Positions 44,035 to 54,533 are shown, counted from the first letter of the stretch. The stretch: 64,000 nt of DNA from Symbiodolus clandestinus (GCA_038960095.1 CP152425.1:186001-250000), one strand, 5' to 3'. The notes: generated from the letters alone by a model not told the origin. Made by a program: numbers and translations.

Positions 44035-46975
44035 TTAATGGGGTGCTGACGATTTTATCAGTTGTTGCTGCAGCGCCGCTATGGAAGGATAAAACTTCCA
44101 TCCCTCAGGGGCAGCAAAGGCTGCTGCTGTAGCTGAGCCTGATGGTTTGCTTACCACTGTTTTACCTTTTACTTGAGATAATAAGGCTAATCCCGTGGGT
44201 TCTAGTATCGCCTGCCGGTAAAACTCTAACACCTCATCAGCCGTTAGTGCTTTAACTCGAGCAATTAATCGATCGTTAGAATCAAAATCGAATCGCTCAT
44301 TTAACCAATCAGCATACCAACTATCCGCTTCATCAGATAAACTGCTTGGCTTTTCGCGCAAACCCTTTAACAACCCCCGCTGCCAAGCAGCAAATTCGCG
44401 CTTTTCTTTAAGTTTTTGCAGCTGCTGCCACGCCTGTTGATAAAAAGTTTGATAGCGTGCATAAAGCGCTTCAGGGGAGTGATTGGCACTCTGCACGGTG
44501 AACTGTAAACCTGTTTTTCCAGCCACTGTTTTAGTAGAAACATCCACAGAATACCCCAACTGCTCTTGAGTGCGTAATTGATCAAAAAACCAGGTTTCTA
44601 GTAACATTCTTAATAGACGAGCATTTGCCTGACTAGATAAACGATCATAACCACGGGGAATATACAGAGCACTCAGTGCATGGCCATCCACCATCGTCGT
44701 CTGATGTAATAACGCTTTCTCGGTTTTATGGACAGCAATGGTCGGATTACTGCCATACTTCTGTTGCTTAGTACCCGATCGATTATATAGTGTTTTTGCA
44801 AGCTGCTGCAGCTGCGCCTTACTCATATTACCGATAGCCAATATATCTACCATGGCTGGTTTAAAAAGTTGACTACGATAAGCTTCAATATCTTGTAAAG
44901 TAATAGTAGCAAGCTGGGAACATCGCTGTTCAGCAGTCGCATAACTTAGATCCCACAAACAACTGATTGGCCGAATGGCTTGTTGTCGAGGTGCCCGTTT
45001 ATCAATGCTATCTAAAATCTGTTTTATTTCGTATTTTACCTGCTCTAATTGAGACTTATCGAAAATAATTTGCTGACAACGAGTTACCATTTCTTCCAGC
45101 AGCTGTGATAAATTTTGATGAAAACCCGCCATCCAAATCGCCAACCCCTCATCATTACGAGAAATTTGAATATTAACACCCGCATCGCTAGCCCAATAAA
45201 AAAACTCCTTTAAATTGATATCCAACAACTTGCTGAAAACCCATGCTAGCATATCATTTCGAACACCCTTCATAGCGGGCGGATTACGCAATAGCAAGGT
45301 TATGTTCACCTTAGGTTGCTCAGAAAAATAGTGACTAGGTGTCAACCAGGCACGCCCACCTGGCGCTTTCCACACTAGCTCTGGTTTTTTCGGCAAGCGC
45401 TTAACAGGCATTACTGTAAAATCAGTAGGCAAGTAGGGATTCAGTTTTGGCAGGTTAAAAGTTAACGCTCGGCCTAGTTGTTGCCACTTTATGATCTGTT
45501 GTTGGGACAGTGGTCTGAGTTGATAAGGGGCCTCAACGAAATAAGCCTGTTTATCATAAGGAGCTTGCGAACTAGCCACCCAAATACGCGCCTTCTGTGG
45601 CACCATCTGTGATAAACGTCGTTGCAGATAGCCAGGTCGATAACGATCCGTTAAGCTATCCAGTGTTAGTACCTGCTCAATGGGATAATAGAGTAGGTGA
45701 TCGGTTAATGAAACAACATAATGAAGATTTCGCTGAGCGCTAAAGTCAACCGAGCTCATCTTTAATTGCTGCCCCATCTCTTCAAAATAACGGTGTTGAA
45801 TACCCTGCTGTTTAATTAACTGTAAGTATCGAAATACTCCTGCCAGGATCAAATCCTGCTGTTTCATCCCGTTTTCAGTCGGATGAATGTGAATACTGAA
45901 TAACCCAGCATTGCCTGCCATATCAAAGTGGTAGGACACTGATAAGCCGTTAGCCAAACCTTGTTGTTGTAGCCAATCAGCCAGGGTTCCTGGCCCCCGG
46001 CCAGTAATCACTCTATCCAAATAATAATTGCTTTTACTGTGAAGCACATCTTGGCGATCGATTGGAATCACAAAGTAAACTTGTAATGCCTCATAGACGT
46101 TAGCTGGCACATAATGAATGGTTACACCCTGTTGTCTAGCAGTTGCCAGAGGTATCGTAATAGGCGTTATAACTGGCTTGTGGCTTGTGGCTAGGAATAC
46201 GGCCATAGCTCTCTGCAGCTAAATGGGCTAAAGCCACCAAAGGTTGATTGCTATAAATCACGGCAACCATAATATCTGCTGAATAATAGCGGCGGTGAAA
46301 CTTCTGTACTGCTTCGCGTAAACTGCCCGGTTTTTTGTCCGCTAACGTATCCAAATTCCCCACTGAAAAACGCGAAAACGGGTGGTGAGGATTTAATGTC
46401 TCTTTATTAATCTGATAGATACGCCTATAATCCTCTGTCCGATGCCCCAAGGCTTCTTGATGCACACTATGCCGCTCTTTTTCTGCCAAGTGAGGATCAA
46501 AATTAGGGTAAGCCAAAGCATCTGCTAAGCGTTCTAGGGTAATAGCCAGCCAGGGATGCTGAGCGGCTGCTGTAAAAATCGTACTATTCCCGCTAGTGCC
46601 AGCACTGTGACCTTGTACTTCAATACCTTCTGGATAGTTTTCCGAACCTAAAAACAGCATATGCTCTAAATAATGTACTAACCCCAGATAGGCATCCGGA
46701 TCCTGTAATGAGCCAACCGGTAATCCAACCGCAGTCATTGAGCGGGGCGCCTGCGGATCAGAGACCAGTAATACCTTCATGCCATTATTTAGCTGTATGG
46801 CTTGATAAGCACGCTGATCATGGGGATGCTGCTGTAGATTTTCTACTAAAGGTCGCCAGCGCTGCTCGGTAGCATAGATCGGTCCCCAATAGCCTATCCC
46901 GAAAAAAATAGCCAACCCCAGTATCAGCTGAATCGGGCATAATAATCTTTTCAATCGAATCACTGCTTTTTTCAC
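44035..46975 (-). pseudogene. ptrA: Protease III (pitrilysin), frameshifted
   Basis: PtrA is a periplasmic M16 zinc peptidase of about 960 residues. The N-terminal frame (46975-46136) has a signal/anchor segment, NNGMKVLLVSDPQAPRSM, the inverted zinc motif GLVHYLEHMLFLGS (HxxEH) and the third ligand in EKERHSVHQEA. It then leaves frame, and the rest (QGVTIHYVPANVYEALQVYF to the end, with LRTQEQLGYSVDVSTK) continues in the next frame down to 44035. The shift is caused by a tandem copy of the 7-mer GCCACAA at 46175-46188. Removing one copy restores SHKPVITPITIPLATA exactly. In E. coli ptrA lies between recC and recB on the same strand; here it is reversed relative to recC. Confidence 0.9.
46175..46192 (-). 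repeat. 7-bp tandem duplication causing the ptrA frameshift
   Basis: On the plus strand the sequence is GGCTTGT GGCTTGT GGCT, two full copies and a partial third. One extra 7-bp unit shifts the frame by one base. A single contraction by slippage or recombination would restore ptrA. Confidence 0.9.
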
Positions 46976-47200
46976 TAATAACTACCACTTGAATCAAATA
47001 ATTTTTTATGCTTTTCGCGATTATACCTGCCTACCAGCAGCATTGCGAATACCTCACCCTAGCTTAAAATCTCCTAACATCATTCTACTTACACTAAGCT
47101 CGCAAAACGCATGGTGGCTTACCCTACTGTGAGTTAGAATAGATTTTATAGTTTGAGTGGCGACTGAGTTTGAATAGCCGATCAGCAGCGAGCGTACTTT

Positions 47201-50200
47201 CTGTTCACCATCTATCGATCTAACCAGTTGGAACTGCTACAACAGCTGGTAGCAACCCTGATGCAGCAGAACCTTTTGGATAACCCCCTTCAGCAAGAGG
47301 TTGTGCTAATACCCAATATCGGTACGGCACAATGGTTGCAGCTCCAGCTGGCGCAAACCAGCGGTATTGCTGCTAATATCGATTGCCTACTCCCCGCTAC
47401 TTTTATTTGGCGTCTATTAACCCAGTTGCTGCCGCAAACGGTTGATACTCAACAGATCTTCGGTAAAACAGCCATGAGCTGGAAATTGATGGCTCTGTTG
47501 CAAGCATTACCTCCAGAAGAAGCCTATGCACCGCTTAAACACTACCTGCAAGATGATCATTTGGGTCGTAAACGTTATCAGTTAGCTCAGCAGCTGGCTG
47601 ATTGCTTTGATCGTTACCTGGTTTATCGTCCAGACTGGTTAAGGGCTTGGGAACAAGGAGCATTGATCTCCCCGTTATCAGAAACTCAGCATTGGCAAGC
47701 CGGCTTGTGGCAAGCATTGCTGAGCGCTACCACCTCGTTAAACCCAGCATTGGAGCATCGAGCAACGCTTTATCAACGATTATTATCAGAGCTACACACT
47801 GATAACACTAACTTGCCCAAACGGCTATTTATTTTCGGTATCTCCACTTTACCACCGGTTTTTTTAGCACTCATCGAAGCCATCAGCCACCATTGTACAG
47901 TGCACTTGATGCTGTTAGAACCTTGTCGACACCATTGGACTGAACCGGGACTCACTCTCTCCCACACACCGAGTATCGATCATCCCCTCCTAGTCTCTTG
48001 GGGACAAATCGGTCGTGAATTACGCAGTTTATTGCTGCAATACGACATCATAGATATCGATGCTATGGTCGATCAGCAACCAAACACGTTGCTGCAAGCG
48101 CTGCAATATGAGCTACTAGAATCTCCAGATTATTCAGTAGCCACACCAGTGATAGCCCCTTGGCAAACACTTAACCCTGATGATCATTCCCTGTTGATTC
48201 ATGCCTGCTATAGTCCCTATCGCGAGGTAGAGCTGCTGCAGGACATCTTACTCCGGTGCTTAGAAGAAAATTCTGAGTTATCTCCTCGAGATATTGTGGT
48301 CATGACTCCGGATCTCCCTCGCTATCTGCCCTATATCCAAGCAATATTCGGGCAAACTTCCCCAAATCGCTATTTACCTTTTCATCTGGTGGATCAACCC
48401 ATTCAGAAAAATCAGTCGGTGATTGATAGCTTTCTACAGTTGCTAATGCTACCCAACAGCCGATTTGAAGCAGAAATGCTATTGTCCTTTTTAGAGGTTC
48501 CCAGTGTCAGGGAGCGTTTTGCCATAAAGGCTGAAGATCTACCAGTTTTACGATTGTGGGTTAAAGAGGTCGGGATCTGCTGGGGTCTAGATCAGCAAGA
48601 TCTTGAGAAATGGCAAATAAAGACTGATAGCCGACACACCTGGAAATCCGGATTACAGCGATTGTTATCGGGTTATGCCCTATCGAGCCAAGCAGGACTA
48701 TTTCGTGACCAACTGCCTTACGATATCACTGGCAATGAAGCCGCTGAATTAGTCGGTTATTTAGCTAATTTTATTGAAGTTATGGCTGAATGGCGTCAAT
48801 GTTTGCGACAACCCAAAACCTTAACGGAATGGCTGCCCTATGGCCAACAGCTCCTAGAGAGCTTCTTTGCTCGTACCTCTGATAATGAAGAGACACTCAA
48901 TCTGATCTTGCAGCAATGGCAGCAGTGGATCCAGCAAGGCATTGACACCAACTATTCCACCTGTATTGATGTCACTTTGCTCCATGAAGCACTCACTAAC
49001 CAACACCAGCAGCTTCCTAGCCATAACCGCTTTTTAGCGGGTGCCATTAATTTTTGTACATTAATGCCGATGCGTGCTCTACCCCACGCCGTTATCTGTC
49101 TACTGGGAATGAATGATGGCAGCTTTCCCCGCTCCCACTGCCGAGGGCAATATGATCTGCTAAGCCACTCTCCCCGGTTGGCTGATGGCCAACGCAACCA
49201 AGAGGATCGCTATCTATTTTTAGAGATCTTACTTTCCGCACGATCGCGCCTCCATATCAGCTATATCGGCCATTCCATTCAGGATAATCAACCTAGACAA
49301 CCCGCGATTGTCGTCAATGAACTACTTGACCATTGCTGCCGCTACTATCGTCTAGCCAGTGACCAAGCAGCTGAACCCAGCATGGCTGCCCACAACCTGC
49401 GACAACAATTGATTCAGCAGCACCCGCTGATGCCATTTAACAAACAGTGCTTTCTACCCACCAACCCCTGGCAAAGTTATGCGGTTGAATGGTTAGCGGC
49501 TGCCCAGCAAAGCAGCCAGCCACCCAAGCCTTTCTGCCCACAACCACTGCCGATTATTCCCACTGGCACAACACCGGTCGCACTGACCTCAATCAAACAC
49601 TTCTATCGACATCCGATACGCAGTTTCTTCCAGCAACGCTGGCAAGTTGCTTTTCATACACCCCCAGAACCTTTAGCCATCAATGAGCCCTTTACGCTGG
49701 ACGCCAAGCGTCGTTACCCATTCAATGAGGCACTGCTGGTTACCTTAATTCAGCAACACTCTCCTCTAAAACATTACCATGAGCAAGTTGCGGCTGGGAA
49801 ACTCCCTTACGGGCATTTTGGCCAGGTACTCTGGCAGCAGCAGCATCAACAACTCCAATCCCTAGCGAGTCAGCTACAGCCGCTACTGCCCCTTGAACAA
49901 CAAGAGATTGAGCTCACCCTAGCTGGAGTATCGCTTCAAGGGAGTGTATTCGTGACTCCAGAACGAACTATTGTACGCTGGCGAGCGGTAGAATTGCAGA
50001 TCCCGCATGCCATCGAACTATGGCTAGAACATCTTCTGCTCTGCGCAACCGGTTCAGCAATCCACAGTGATTATTATGGATTAAATGGCAGCTACTGTGG
50101 ATTTGCACCACTCCCCTCAGAAACCGCTAAAACATTACTCAGTGAATGGTTAATAGGTTGGCAGCAAGGGCAGCAGCAACCCTTACCCTTACTACCCAAA

Positions 50201-50476
50201 TGTGGCTGGGCTTGGCTACAAGCCTTGTATCAACCCAGCAGCCAACAGCTATTAAGCACCTCTGAAGCTCTGCAGAAAGCCCGGCAAAAATTACAACAAG
50301 CTTGGTATGGTAATCGCCACTTCCCCGGGGATTGCACCGATCCCTATCACCAGAGATTATGGCGGCAACTCACTCCAGCTTTGATCACCTCCATGACCGA
50401 TACCGCTACACGCTTCCTGTTGCCTTTAATACAATGTCGACAGAATAAGTCGTTTCGAGAAAAGGCCGACGATTGA
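47201..50476 (+). CDS. recC: RecBCD enzyme subunit RecC
   Basis: RecC recognises Chi and holds the RecBCD complex together. The protein of about 1,090 residues matches E. coli RecC (1,122) along its length: TAQWLQLQLAQTSGIAANID, ATFIWRLLTQLLPQ, MSWKLMALLQALP, CFDRYLVYRPDWLRAWEQG, CYSPYREVELLQDILLRCLE, FCTLMPMRALPHAVICLLGM then NDGSFPR, and RYLFLEILLSARSRLHISYI. Homology starts at LFTIYRSNQLELL, with CTG at 47201 in the place of the E. coli initiator. No ATG, GTG or TTG lies between the upstream TGA (47171) and this point; the TTG at 47228 would lose nine conserved residues. recB and recD are not adjacent. Confidence 0.93.
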   Translation: MFTIYRSNQLELLQQLVATLMQQNLLDNPLQQEVVLIPNIGTAQWLQLQLAQTSGIAANIDCLLPATFIWRLLTQLLPQTVDTQQIFGKTAMSWKLMALLQALPPEEAYAPLKHYLQDDHLGRKRYQLAQQLADCFDRYLVYRPDWLRAWEQGALISPLSETQHWQAGLWQALLSATTSLNPALEHRATLYQRLLSELHTDNTNLPKRLFIFGISTLPPVFLALIEAISHHCTVHLMLLEPCRHHWTEPGLTLSHTPSIDHPLLVSWGQIGRELRSLLLQYDIIDIDAMVDQQPNTLLQALQYELLESPDYSVATPVIAPWQTLNPDDHSLLIHACYSPYREVELLQDILLRCLEENSELSPRDIVVMTPDLPRYLPYIQAIFGQTSPNRYLPFHLVDQPIQKNQSVIDSFLQLLMLPNSRFEAEMLLSFLEVPSVRERFAIKAEDLPVLRLWVKEVGICWGLDQQDLEKWQIKTDSRHTWKSGLQRLLSGYALSSQAGLFRDQLPYDITGNEAAELVGYLANFIEVMAEWRQCLRQPKTLTEWLPYGQQLLESFFARTSDNEETLNLILQQWQQWIQQGIDTNYSTCIDVTLLHEALTNQHQQLPSHNRFLAGAINFCTLMPMRALPHAVICLLGMNDGSFPRSHCRGQYDLLSHSPRLADGQRNQEDRYLFLEILLSARSRLHISYIGHSIQDNQPRQPAIVVNELLDHCCRYYRLASDQAAEPSMAAHNLRQQLIQQHPLMPFNKQCFLPTNPWQSYAVEWLAAAQQSSQPPKPFCPQPLPIIPTGTTPVALTSIKHFYRHPIRSFFQQRWQVAFHTPPEPLAINEPFTLDAKRRYPFNEALLVTLIQQHSPLKHYHEQVAAGKLPYGHFGQVLWQQQHQQLQSLASQLQPLLPLEQQEIELTLAGVSLQGSVFVTPERTIVRWRAVELQIPHAIELWLEHLLLCATGSAIHSDYYGLNGSYCGFAPLPSETAKTLLSEWLIGWQQGQQQPLPLLPKCGWAWLQALYQPSSQQLLSTSEALQKARQKLQQAWYGNRHFPGDCTDPYHQRLWRQLTPALITSMTDTATRFLLPLIQCRQNKSFREKADD

Positions 50477-50515
50477 GAATCAAACTATTTTTGAAAGATT
50501 AAAAAAGCAGTACTA

Positions 50516-51115
50516 TCAGTCCTCAGATTTGGATGATGCTTTACGATCAATGTCCTTTCGTAATAGAACTAGTTTAATAGTCACTAAAAGTATTTTTATA
50601 TCCAGCCAGAAACTCCTATTTTCAATATACCACAGATCTAATTTAAGTCTCTGGTTAGGAGAGATAGCGTTTCGGCCATTAATTTGTGCCCAGCCGGTGA
50701 TACCAGGACGTATAGCAAGGCGATGTACAGCCAGGATATCTTGTAGTAGTAGCGCCCGCGGTCCAACCAAACTCATATCACCTTTTATTACATTCCATAA
50801 TTGGGGCAGTTCATCCAAGCTGGTTGAACGCAACCAAACGCCAAAAGGGGTTAATCGTTCCCGATCGGTTAGCCATTTTCCTTGATCATCCGTTAAGTCT
50901 CGCATGGTGCGAAATTTATAAATGGTAAATAGACGTCCTTGTAAACCAGAACGCTGTTGCCGAAACAGCAGCGGGGAACCTAGAAAAATCCATACCCCCA
51001 TAGCTGTCAATAAGAGTAGCGGCCAGACAAACAGCAACCCGATGCAAGCCGCCACCAGATCGAAAATACGTTTATGATCTATTGTCATAATAGCGACATC
51101 ATTACGTAAGTGCAT
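50516..51115 (-). CDS. Undecaprenyl-phosphate sugar phosphotransferase (PglC/WcaJ-type)
   Basis: The bacterial sugar transferase family moves a sugar phosphate onto undecaprenyl phosphate and starts a glycan repeat. The protein of about 199 residues is the short PglC form: KRIFDLVAACIGLL membrane segment, GSPLLFRQQRSGLQGRLFTI, YKFRTMRD, STSLDELPQLWNVIKGDMSL with the catalytic DE, VGPRALL, RPGITGWAQINGRN and LDLWYIENRSFWLDIKIL. The ATG at 51115 is used; ATG 51088 is a shorter option. It lies at the end of the polysaccharide cluster, divergent from galE. The exact sugar cannot be told. Confidence 0.9.
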   Translation of the reverse strand: MHLRNDVAIMTIDHKRIFDLVAACIGLLFVWPLLLLTAMGVWIFLGSPLLFRQQRSGLQGRLFTIYKFRTMRDLTDDQGKWLTDRERLTPFGVWLRSTSLDELPQLWNVIKGDMSLVGPRALLLQDILAVHRLAIRPGITGWAQINGRNAISPNQRLKLDLWYIENRSFWLDIKILLVTIKLVLLRKDIDRKASSKSED

Positions 51116-51130
51116 CACTTTTCAAGAAAA

Positions 51131-51143
51131 GTGATATTATCAC
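51131..51143. promoter_or_regulatory. Palindrome between the sugar transferase gene and galE
   Basis: GTGATA T TATCAC is a perfect 6-1-6 inverted repeat in an 86-base divergent intergenic gap. Its place suggests an operator, but it does not fit the GalR consensus well and no regulator can be named. Confidence 0.3.
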
Positions 51144-51201
51144 ATTTTAGGAATCACAATCCAAAATCTTAATCTAGCGTTAAAAACTCATAAGGAGTGA
51201 T

Positions 51202-52230
51202 ATGGCTATTCTAGTCACGGGTGGGGCTGGCTATATTGGCTGTCATACTGTCCTAGCTCTACTTGAACATAACCAAGAGGTGGTGGTCGTCGACAACCTC
51301 TGTAATGCATCTAAAGAGTCGCTGGATAGAGTCGAGCAGCTGACCGGTAAGCACATCGACTTCTACCAGGCGGACGTACGAGATAACAGCGGTTTAACGT
51401 CTATCTTTAACCGACATCCGATCACCGCTGTTATCCACTTTGCTGGCCTAAAAGCTGTTGGAGACTCTGTTCGCCAACCCTTAAAGTACTACCAGAATAA
51501 CGTTACTGGAACTCTGGTACTGCTAGAGGCCATGCAGCAGGCCAAAGTGCATCAGCTTATCTTTAGCTCATCAGCCACTGTTTATGGCACCCCCAAACGA
51601 CTTCCCCTATCAGAAACTGCATCGGTCGGTGATACAACCAATCCCTATGGCACCTCAAAATGGATAGTAGAACGGTTATTACAAGAACTTACCCAAGCAG
51701 AACCAGCATTTTCAATTATTGCACTGCGCTATTTTAACCCAGTGGGTGCTCACGAATCGGGGGTAATTGGCGAACATACACCGCATCAAGCACCCAGTAA
51801 CTTAATGCCCTATCTCACGCAAGTGGCCAATAGACAATTAGAGAAGCTCTTCGTTTTTGGATATGACTATCCAACGCCCGATGGAACCGGGATCCGCGAT
51901 TATATCCATGTGATGGATTTGGCTGAGGGTCATCTAAAGGCTCTTGAACAGCTTAGCAAGCAGTCAGGATACACTGTTTATAATTTAGGCACTGGAAAAG
52001 GCTACTCCGTTTTAGAAATCGTACATACCTTTGAGCAGATATCTGGACAAATGATTCCTTACGAGTTGGTACCTCGACGCGCTGGCGATATTGCTCAATG
52101 TTGGTGTGATCCCTCATTAGCTACTCAAAAGTTGAGCTGGCAAGCCACGCGTAATTTAGAAACTATGCTGCGCGACGCCTGGCGGTGGCAGCGTAATAAT
52201 CCGAATGGCTATCAGAATACACCCTCTTAA
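51202..52230 (+). CDS. galE: UDP-glucose 4-epimerase
   Basis: GalE interconverts UDP-glucose and UDP-galactose; relatives also accept the N-acetylated sugars. The 342-residue SDR protein shows the NAD loop ILVTGGAGYIGCHTVLALLE, VIHFAGLKAVGDSVRQPLKY, FSSSATVYGTP, the catalytic YxxxK in TTNPYGTSKWIVE, LRYFNPVGAHESGVIGEHT and DGTGIRDYIHVMDLAEGHLK. AAGGAG precedes the ATG. No galT or galK is near, and it lies within the glycan cluster, so supplying sugar nucleotides for the surface polysaccharide is likely. Its stop overlaps the convergent glycosyltransferase by four bases. Confidence 0.96.
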   Translation: MAILVTGGAGYIGCHTVLALLEHNQEVVVVDNLCNASKESLDRVEQLTGKHIDFYQADVRDNSGLTSIFNRHPITAVIHFAGLKAVGDSVRQPLKYYQNNVTGTLVLLEAMQQAKVHQLIFSSSATVYGTPKRLPLSETASVGDTTNPYGTSKWIVERLLQELTQAEPAFSIIALRYFNPVGAHESGVIGEHTPHQAPSNLMPYLTQVANRQLEKLFVFGYDYPTPDGTGIRDYIHVMDLAEGHLKALEQLSKQSGYTVYNLGTGKGYSVLEIVHTFEQISGQMIPYELVPRRAGDIAQCWCDPSLATQKLSWQATRNLETMLRDAWRWQRNNPNGYQNTPS

Positions 52231-53417
52231 CCATCGTCCACTCTTATCTGCTCATTAACTGCTTCGTTGTCTTGGGCATGCAATGAACTTGAAGGAATCC
52301 CAAGCATGGTTAATAACCGCTGATTGACACGATGTACATCGAATTTTTCTTGCGCTATTCGGTAGCTGGCCAGACCCATTTCAACAATCAGCTGAGGATT
52401 TTCTATCAATTCAACCATTTTTTCTGCTAGCGCGATAGGAGAGCGCGGTGGAACTAAATAGCCGTTAACACCCTGTATGACGGTCTCCCGACACCCTGGT
52501 ACATCCGTTGTTAGCACTGCTCTTCCCATTGCCATCGCCTCCTGAGTACTGCGGGGCACTCCTTCTCGATAAGAGGGCAGAACAAATACGCTAGAACGCG
52601 CAATCCATGGGGTAACATCATCGACATGACCGGGATAAATAATGTTATGTTTTTTAAGCAGCTGTGAGAGTTGGTTTACTGTTAAACCACCTGGATTTTG
52701 ACTATCAAGTGCGCCCAATAAACAAAATCGAACGTCAGGATAATTTTGTTTGACCGTATTAGCAGCATCTAGATATTCATAAACACCTTTTTCTGCCAGC
52801 AACCGGCCTATAAACAGAAACGTAATTGGCTTTATCGAAGGGGCAGTATAGGGATATTTTTTTAGGTTTAAACCGATACCCCCTAATAGGTGCACTCGCT
52901 TAACTGGGATCTTAGCTTTTACTATTAAATCCTGATAATCATCCGGATTTAATAGAATTAAAGCATCCAGCTTAGGAAAAATTAACCGGTAGAGTAGCAG
53001 TTGTATGAATTTTAACAAGGTGATTTTTAGTTTTCTTTTACCCAAACTTTCAGTAAAACTGAATCCTAATCCCTCCAGCATCGCATAGCGCTTTTTTATT
53101 CCCGCTAAAGTAGCTGCGAGAGTTCCAAAAATACAGGGTTTAACAAAGTAACAAAGCACCAAATCAGGTTTGAGCCGTTTTAGTTGACGACTCAGTGCTA
53201 AGGTATCCTTGATATCTTTAAAAGGATTAGTCCCAGTTCTACTCAATGAGTAATTTACTGGAACAGCACCTAATGCTGTGACTTGGTCATGGGTTTCTAT
53301 TTGATAATCTAGGGCAAAGGCATAGACCTGATGCCCTTGCTGATATAAGATTTTAATTAAATCAGCGCGGAAACCAATCACTGCATTTGCCGTGGTTCCT
53401 AATAAAGCTATCTTCAT
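52227..53417 (-). CDS. Glycosyltransferase family 4 (PglA-like)
   Basis: A 396-residue GT-B glycosyltransferase. The N-terminal half resembles the PglA group (SRTGTNPFKDIKDTLAL, RYAMLEGLGFSF, LGGIGLNLKKYPY). The C-terminal donor-binding half has FLFIGRLLAEKGVYEYLDA, VFVLPSYREGVPRSTQEAMA with the E-x7-E motif, and TTDVPGCRETVIQGVNGYLV. PglA-type enzymes add the second sugar after a PglC-type initiator, which is present nearby. The ATG overlaps the previous gene by ATGA. Substrate unknown. Confidence 0.88.
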   Translation of the reverse strand: MKIALLGTTANAVIGFRADLIKILYQQGHQVYAFALDYQIETHDQVTALGAVPVNYSLSRTGTNPFKDIKDTLALSRQLKRLKPDLVLCYFVKPCIFGTLAATLAGIKKRYAMLEGLGFSFTESLGKRKLKITLLKFIQLLLYRLIFPKLDALILLNPDDYQDLIVKAKIPVKRVHLLGGIGLNLKKYPYTAPSIKPITFLFIGRLLAEKGVYEYLDAANTVKQNYPDVRFCLLGALDSQNPGGLTVNQLSQLLKKHNIIYPGHVDDVTPWIARSSVFVLPSYREGVPRSTQEAMAMGRAVLTTDVPGCRETVIQGVNGYLVPPRSPIALAEKMVELIENPQLIVEMGLASYRIAQEKFDVHRVNQRLLTMLGIPSSSLHAQDNEAVNEQIRVDDG

Positions 53418-54532
53418 GTTGCTCCAGTAAATTCTGATACATCAAATCTTCTATTTTTTATTAACGACGTGTAAACCTGCTCCCATTGCGTGACTATTTG
53501 ATCGATATTGAATTTCTCCTGGATACGCTGGCGAGCTTGCTGCCCCATTTCTCTTCTGGCTATTGGTGACAGTGCTTCGATTTCCGCCATCGCCTGAGCC
53601 AACGCCTGAGGATCTTGAATAGGCACCAATTTACCGGCTGCTCCATCATGTCCCACAATTTCTGCTGGTCCACCACTGTCAGTCACTACCACAGGTAATT
53701 CAGCTGCCATGGCTTCTGCTACTACTAACCCATAACCCTCGAACTTCGATGACAATACAAAACCGTCAACCTGCTGCATCAACTTTTCAATGTCATCTCT
53801 TACCCCGAGAAAATTGATACGTTGGGACAAACCCAAACACTGAGACTGCTTCTGTAACATGCCCAATAAAGAACCTTTTCCTGCAATGGCTAAGTGGCTA
53901 GTGGTTAATTGCGCCAAAGCTTGCAATAAAACTGGGTAATCTTTTTGCTCAGCTAATCTTCCCACTGCCAACCAACGAAATGGAGCTTGGCTTTTTTGGC
54001 ATGGTTTAGGAGGGCGAAATTTTTCAAGATCAATCCCATTAAATAGGGTTAAAGTTTTTTCTCGAGAAAAAATATTTTCTCGCGTGAAACGATGGGTAGC
54101 CGCTGCACTGATGGTCGTATTCAATTGGCTTAGAGAATCAGTGAGTCGATAGGCCCAATCACGTAACCTTCCTCCCTCATAAATGTTATGGGCTGTAGTA
54201 ATTAACTTTGTCTTCGGTAAGAGTAACCGGACCAGACGTGCTAAAATATTGGCATGTACCATATGTGCGTGTACAACGTCAGGAGAAAACTGTTTCAGTA
54301 AGCAACGTAAACGCCATAACGCTACCGGCAGCTGCAGCGCTGAACGCATATTCAACGAATATAACGGAATATTGGCAGCGACCAATCGCTCCTTTAACTT
54401 TAACGCTACCGATGGTGTCAGAGAAATCAGGCGAACCTGATGCCCCCGCTTTATCAAACGCTCAAGCAAAGTCACTGCCTGAATCTCTGCACCACCAATA
54501 CCTAACCCAGTAATCACGTAATCGATGCGCAT
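53414..54532 (-). CDS. Glycosyltransferase family 4
   Basis: A 372-residue GT-B enzyme: GLGIGGAEIQAVTLLERL at the N terminus, DVVHAHMVHANILARL, TTAHNIYEGG, LFNGIDLEKFRPP, AVGRLAEQKDYPVLLQALAQ, SSKFEGYGLVVAEAMAAELP with the EGxGLVxAEAMA donor motif, and VTDSGGPAEIVG. It retains a one-base gap to the GT2 gene before it and a four-base overlap with the next glycosyltransferase. It is one of three transferases that would build the repeat unit; its sugars are unknown. Confidence 0.9.
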   Translation of the reverse strand: MRIDYVITGLGIGGAEIQAVTLLERLIKRGHQVRLISLTPSVALKLKERLVAANIPLYSLNMRSALQLPVALWRLRCLLKQFSPDVVHAHMVHANILARLVRLLLPKTKLITTAHNIYEGGRLRDWAYRLTDSLSQLNTTISAAATHRFTRENIFSREKTLTLFNGIDLEKFRPPKPCQKSQAPFRWLAVGRLAEQKDYPVLLQALAQLTTSHLAIAGKGSLLGMLQKQSQCLGLSQRINFLGVRDDIEKLMQQVDGFVLSSKFEGYGLVVAEAMAAELPVVVTDSGGPAEIVGHDGAAGKLVPIQDPQALAQAMAEIEALSPIARREMGQQARQRIQEKFNIDQIVTQWEQVYTSLIKNRRFDVSEFTGAT

Positions 54533-54533
54533 C

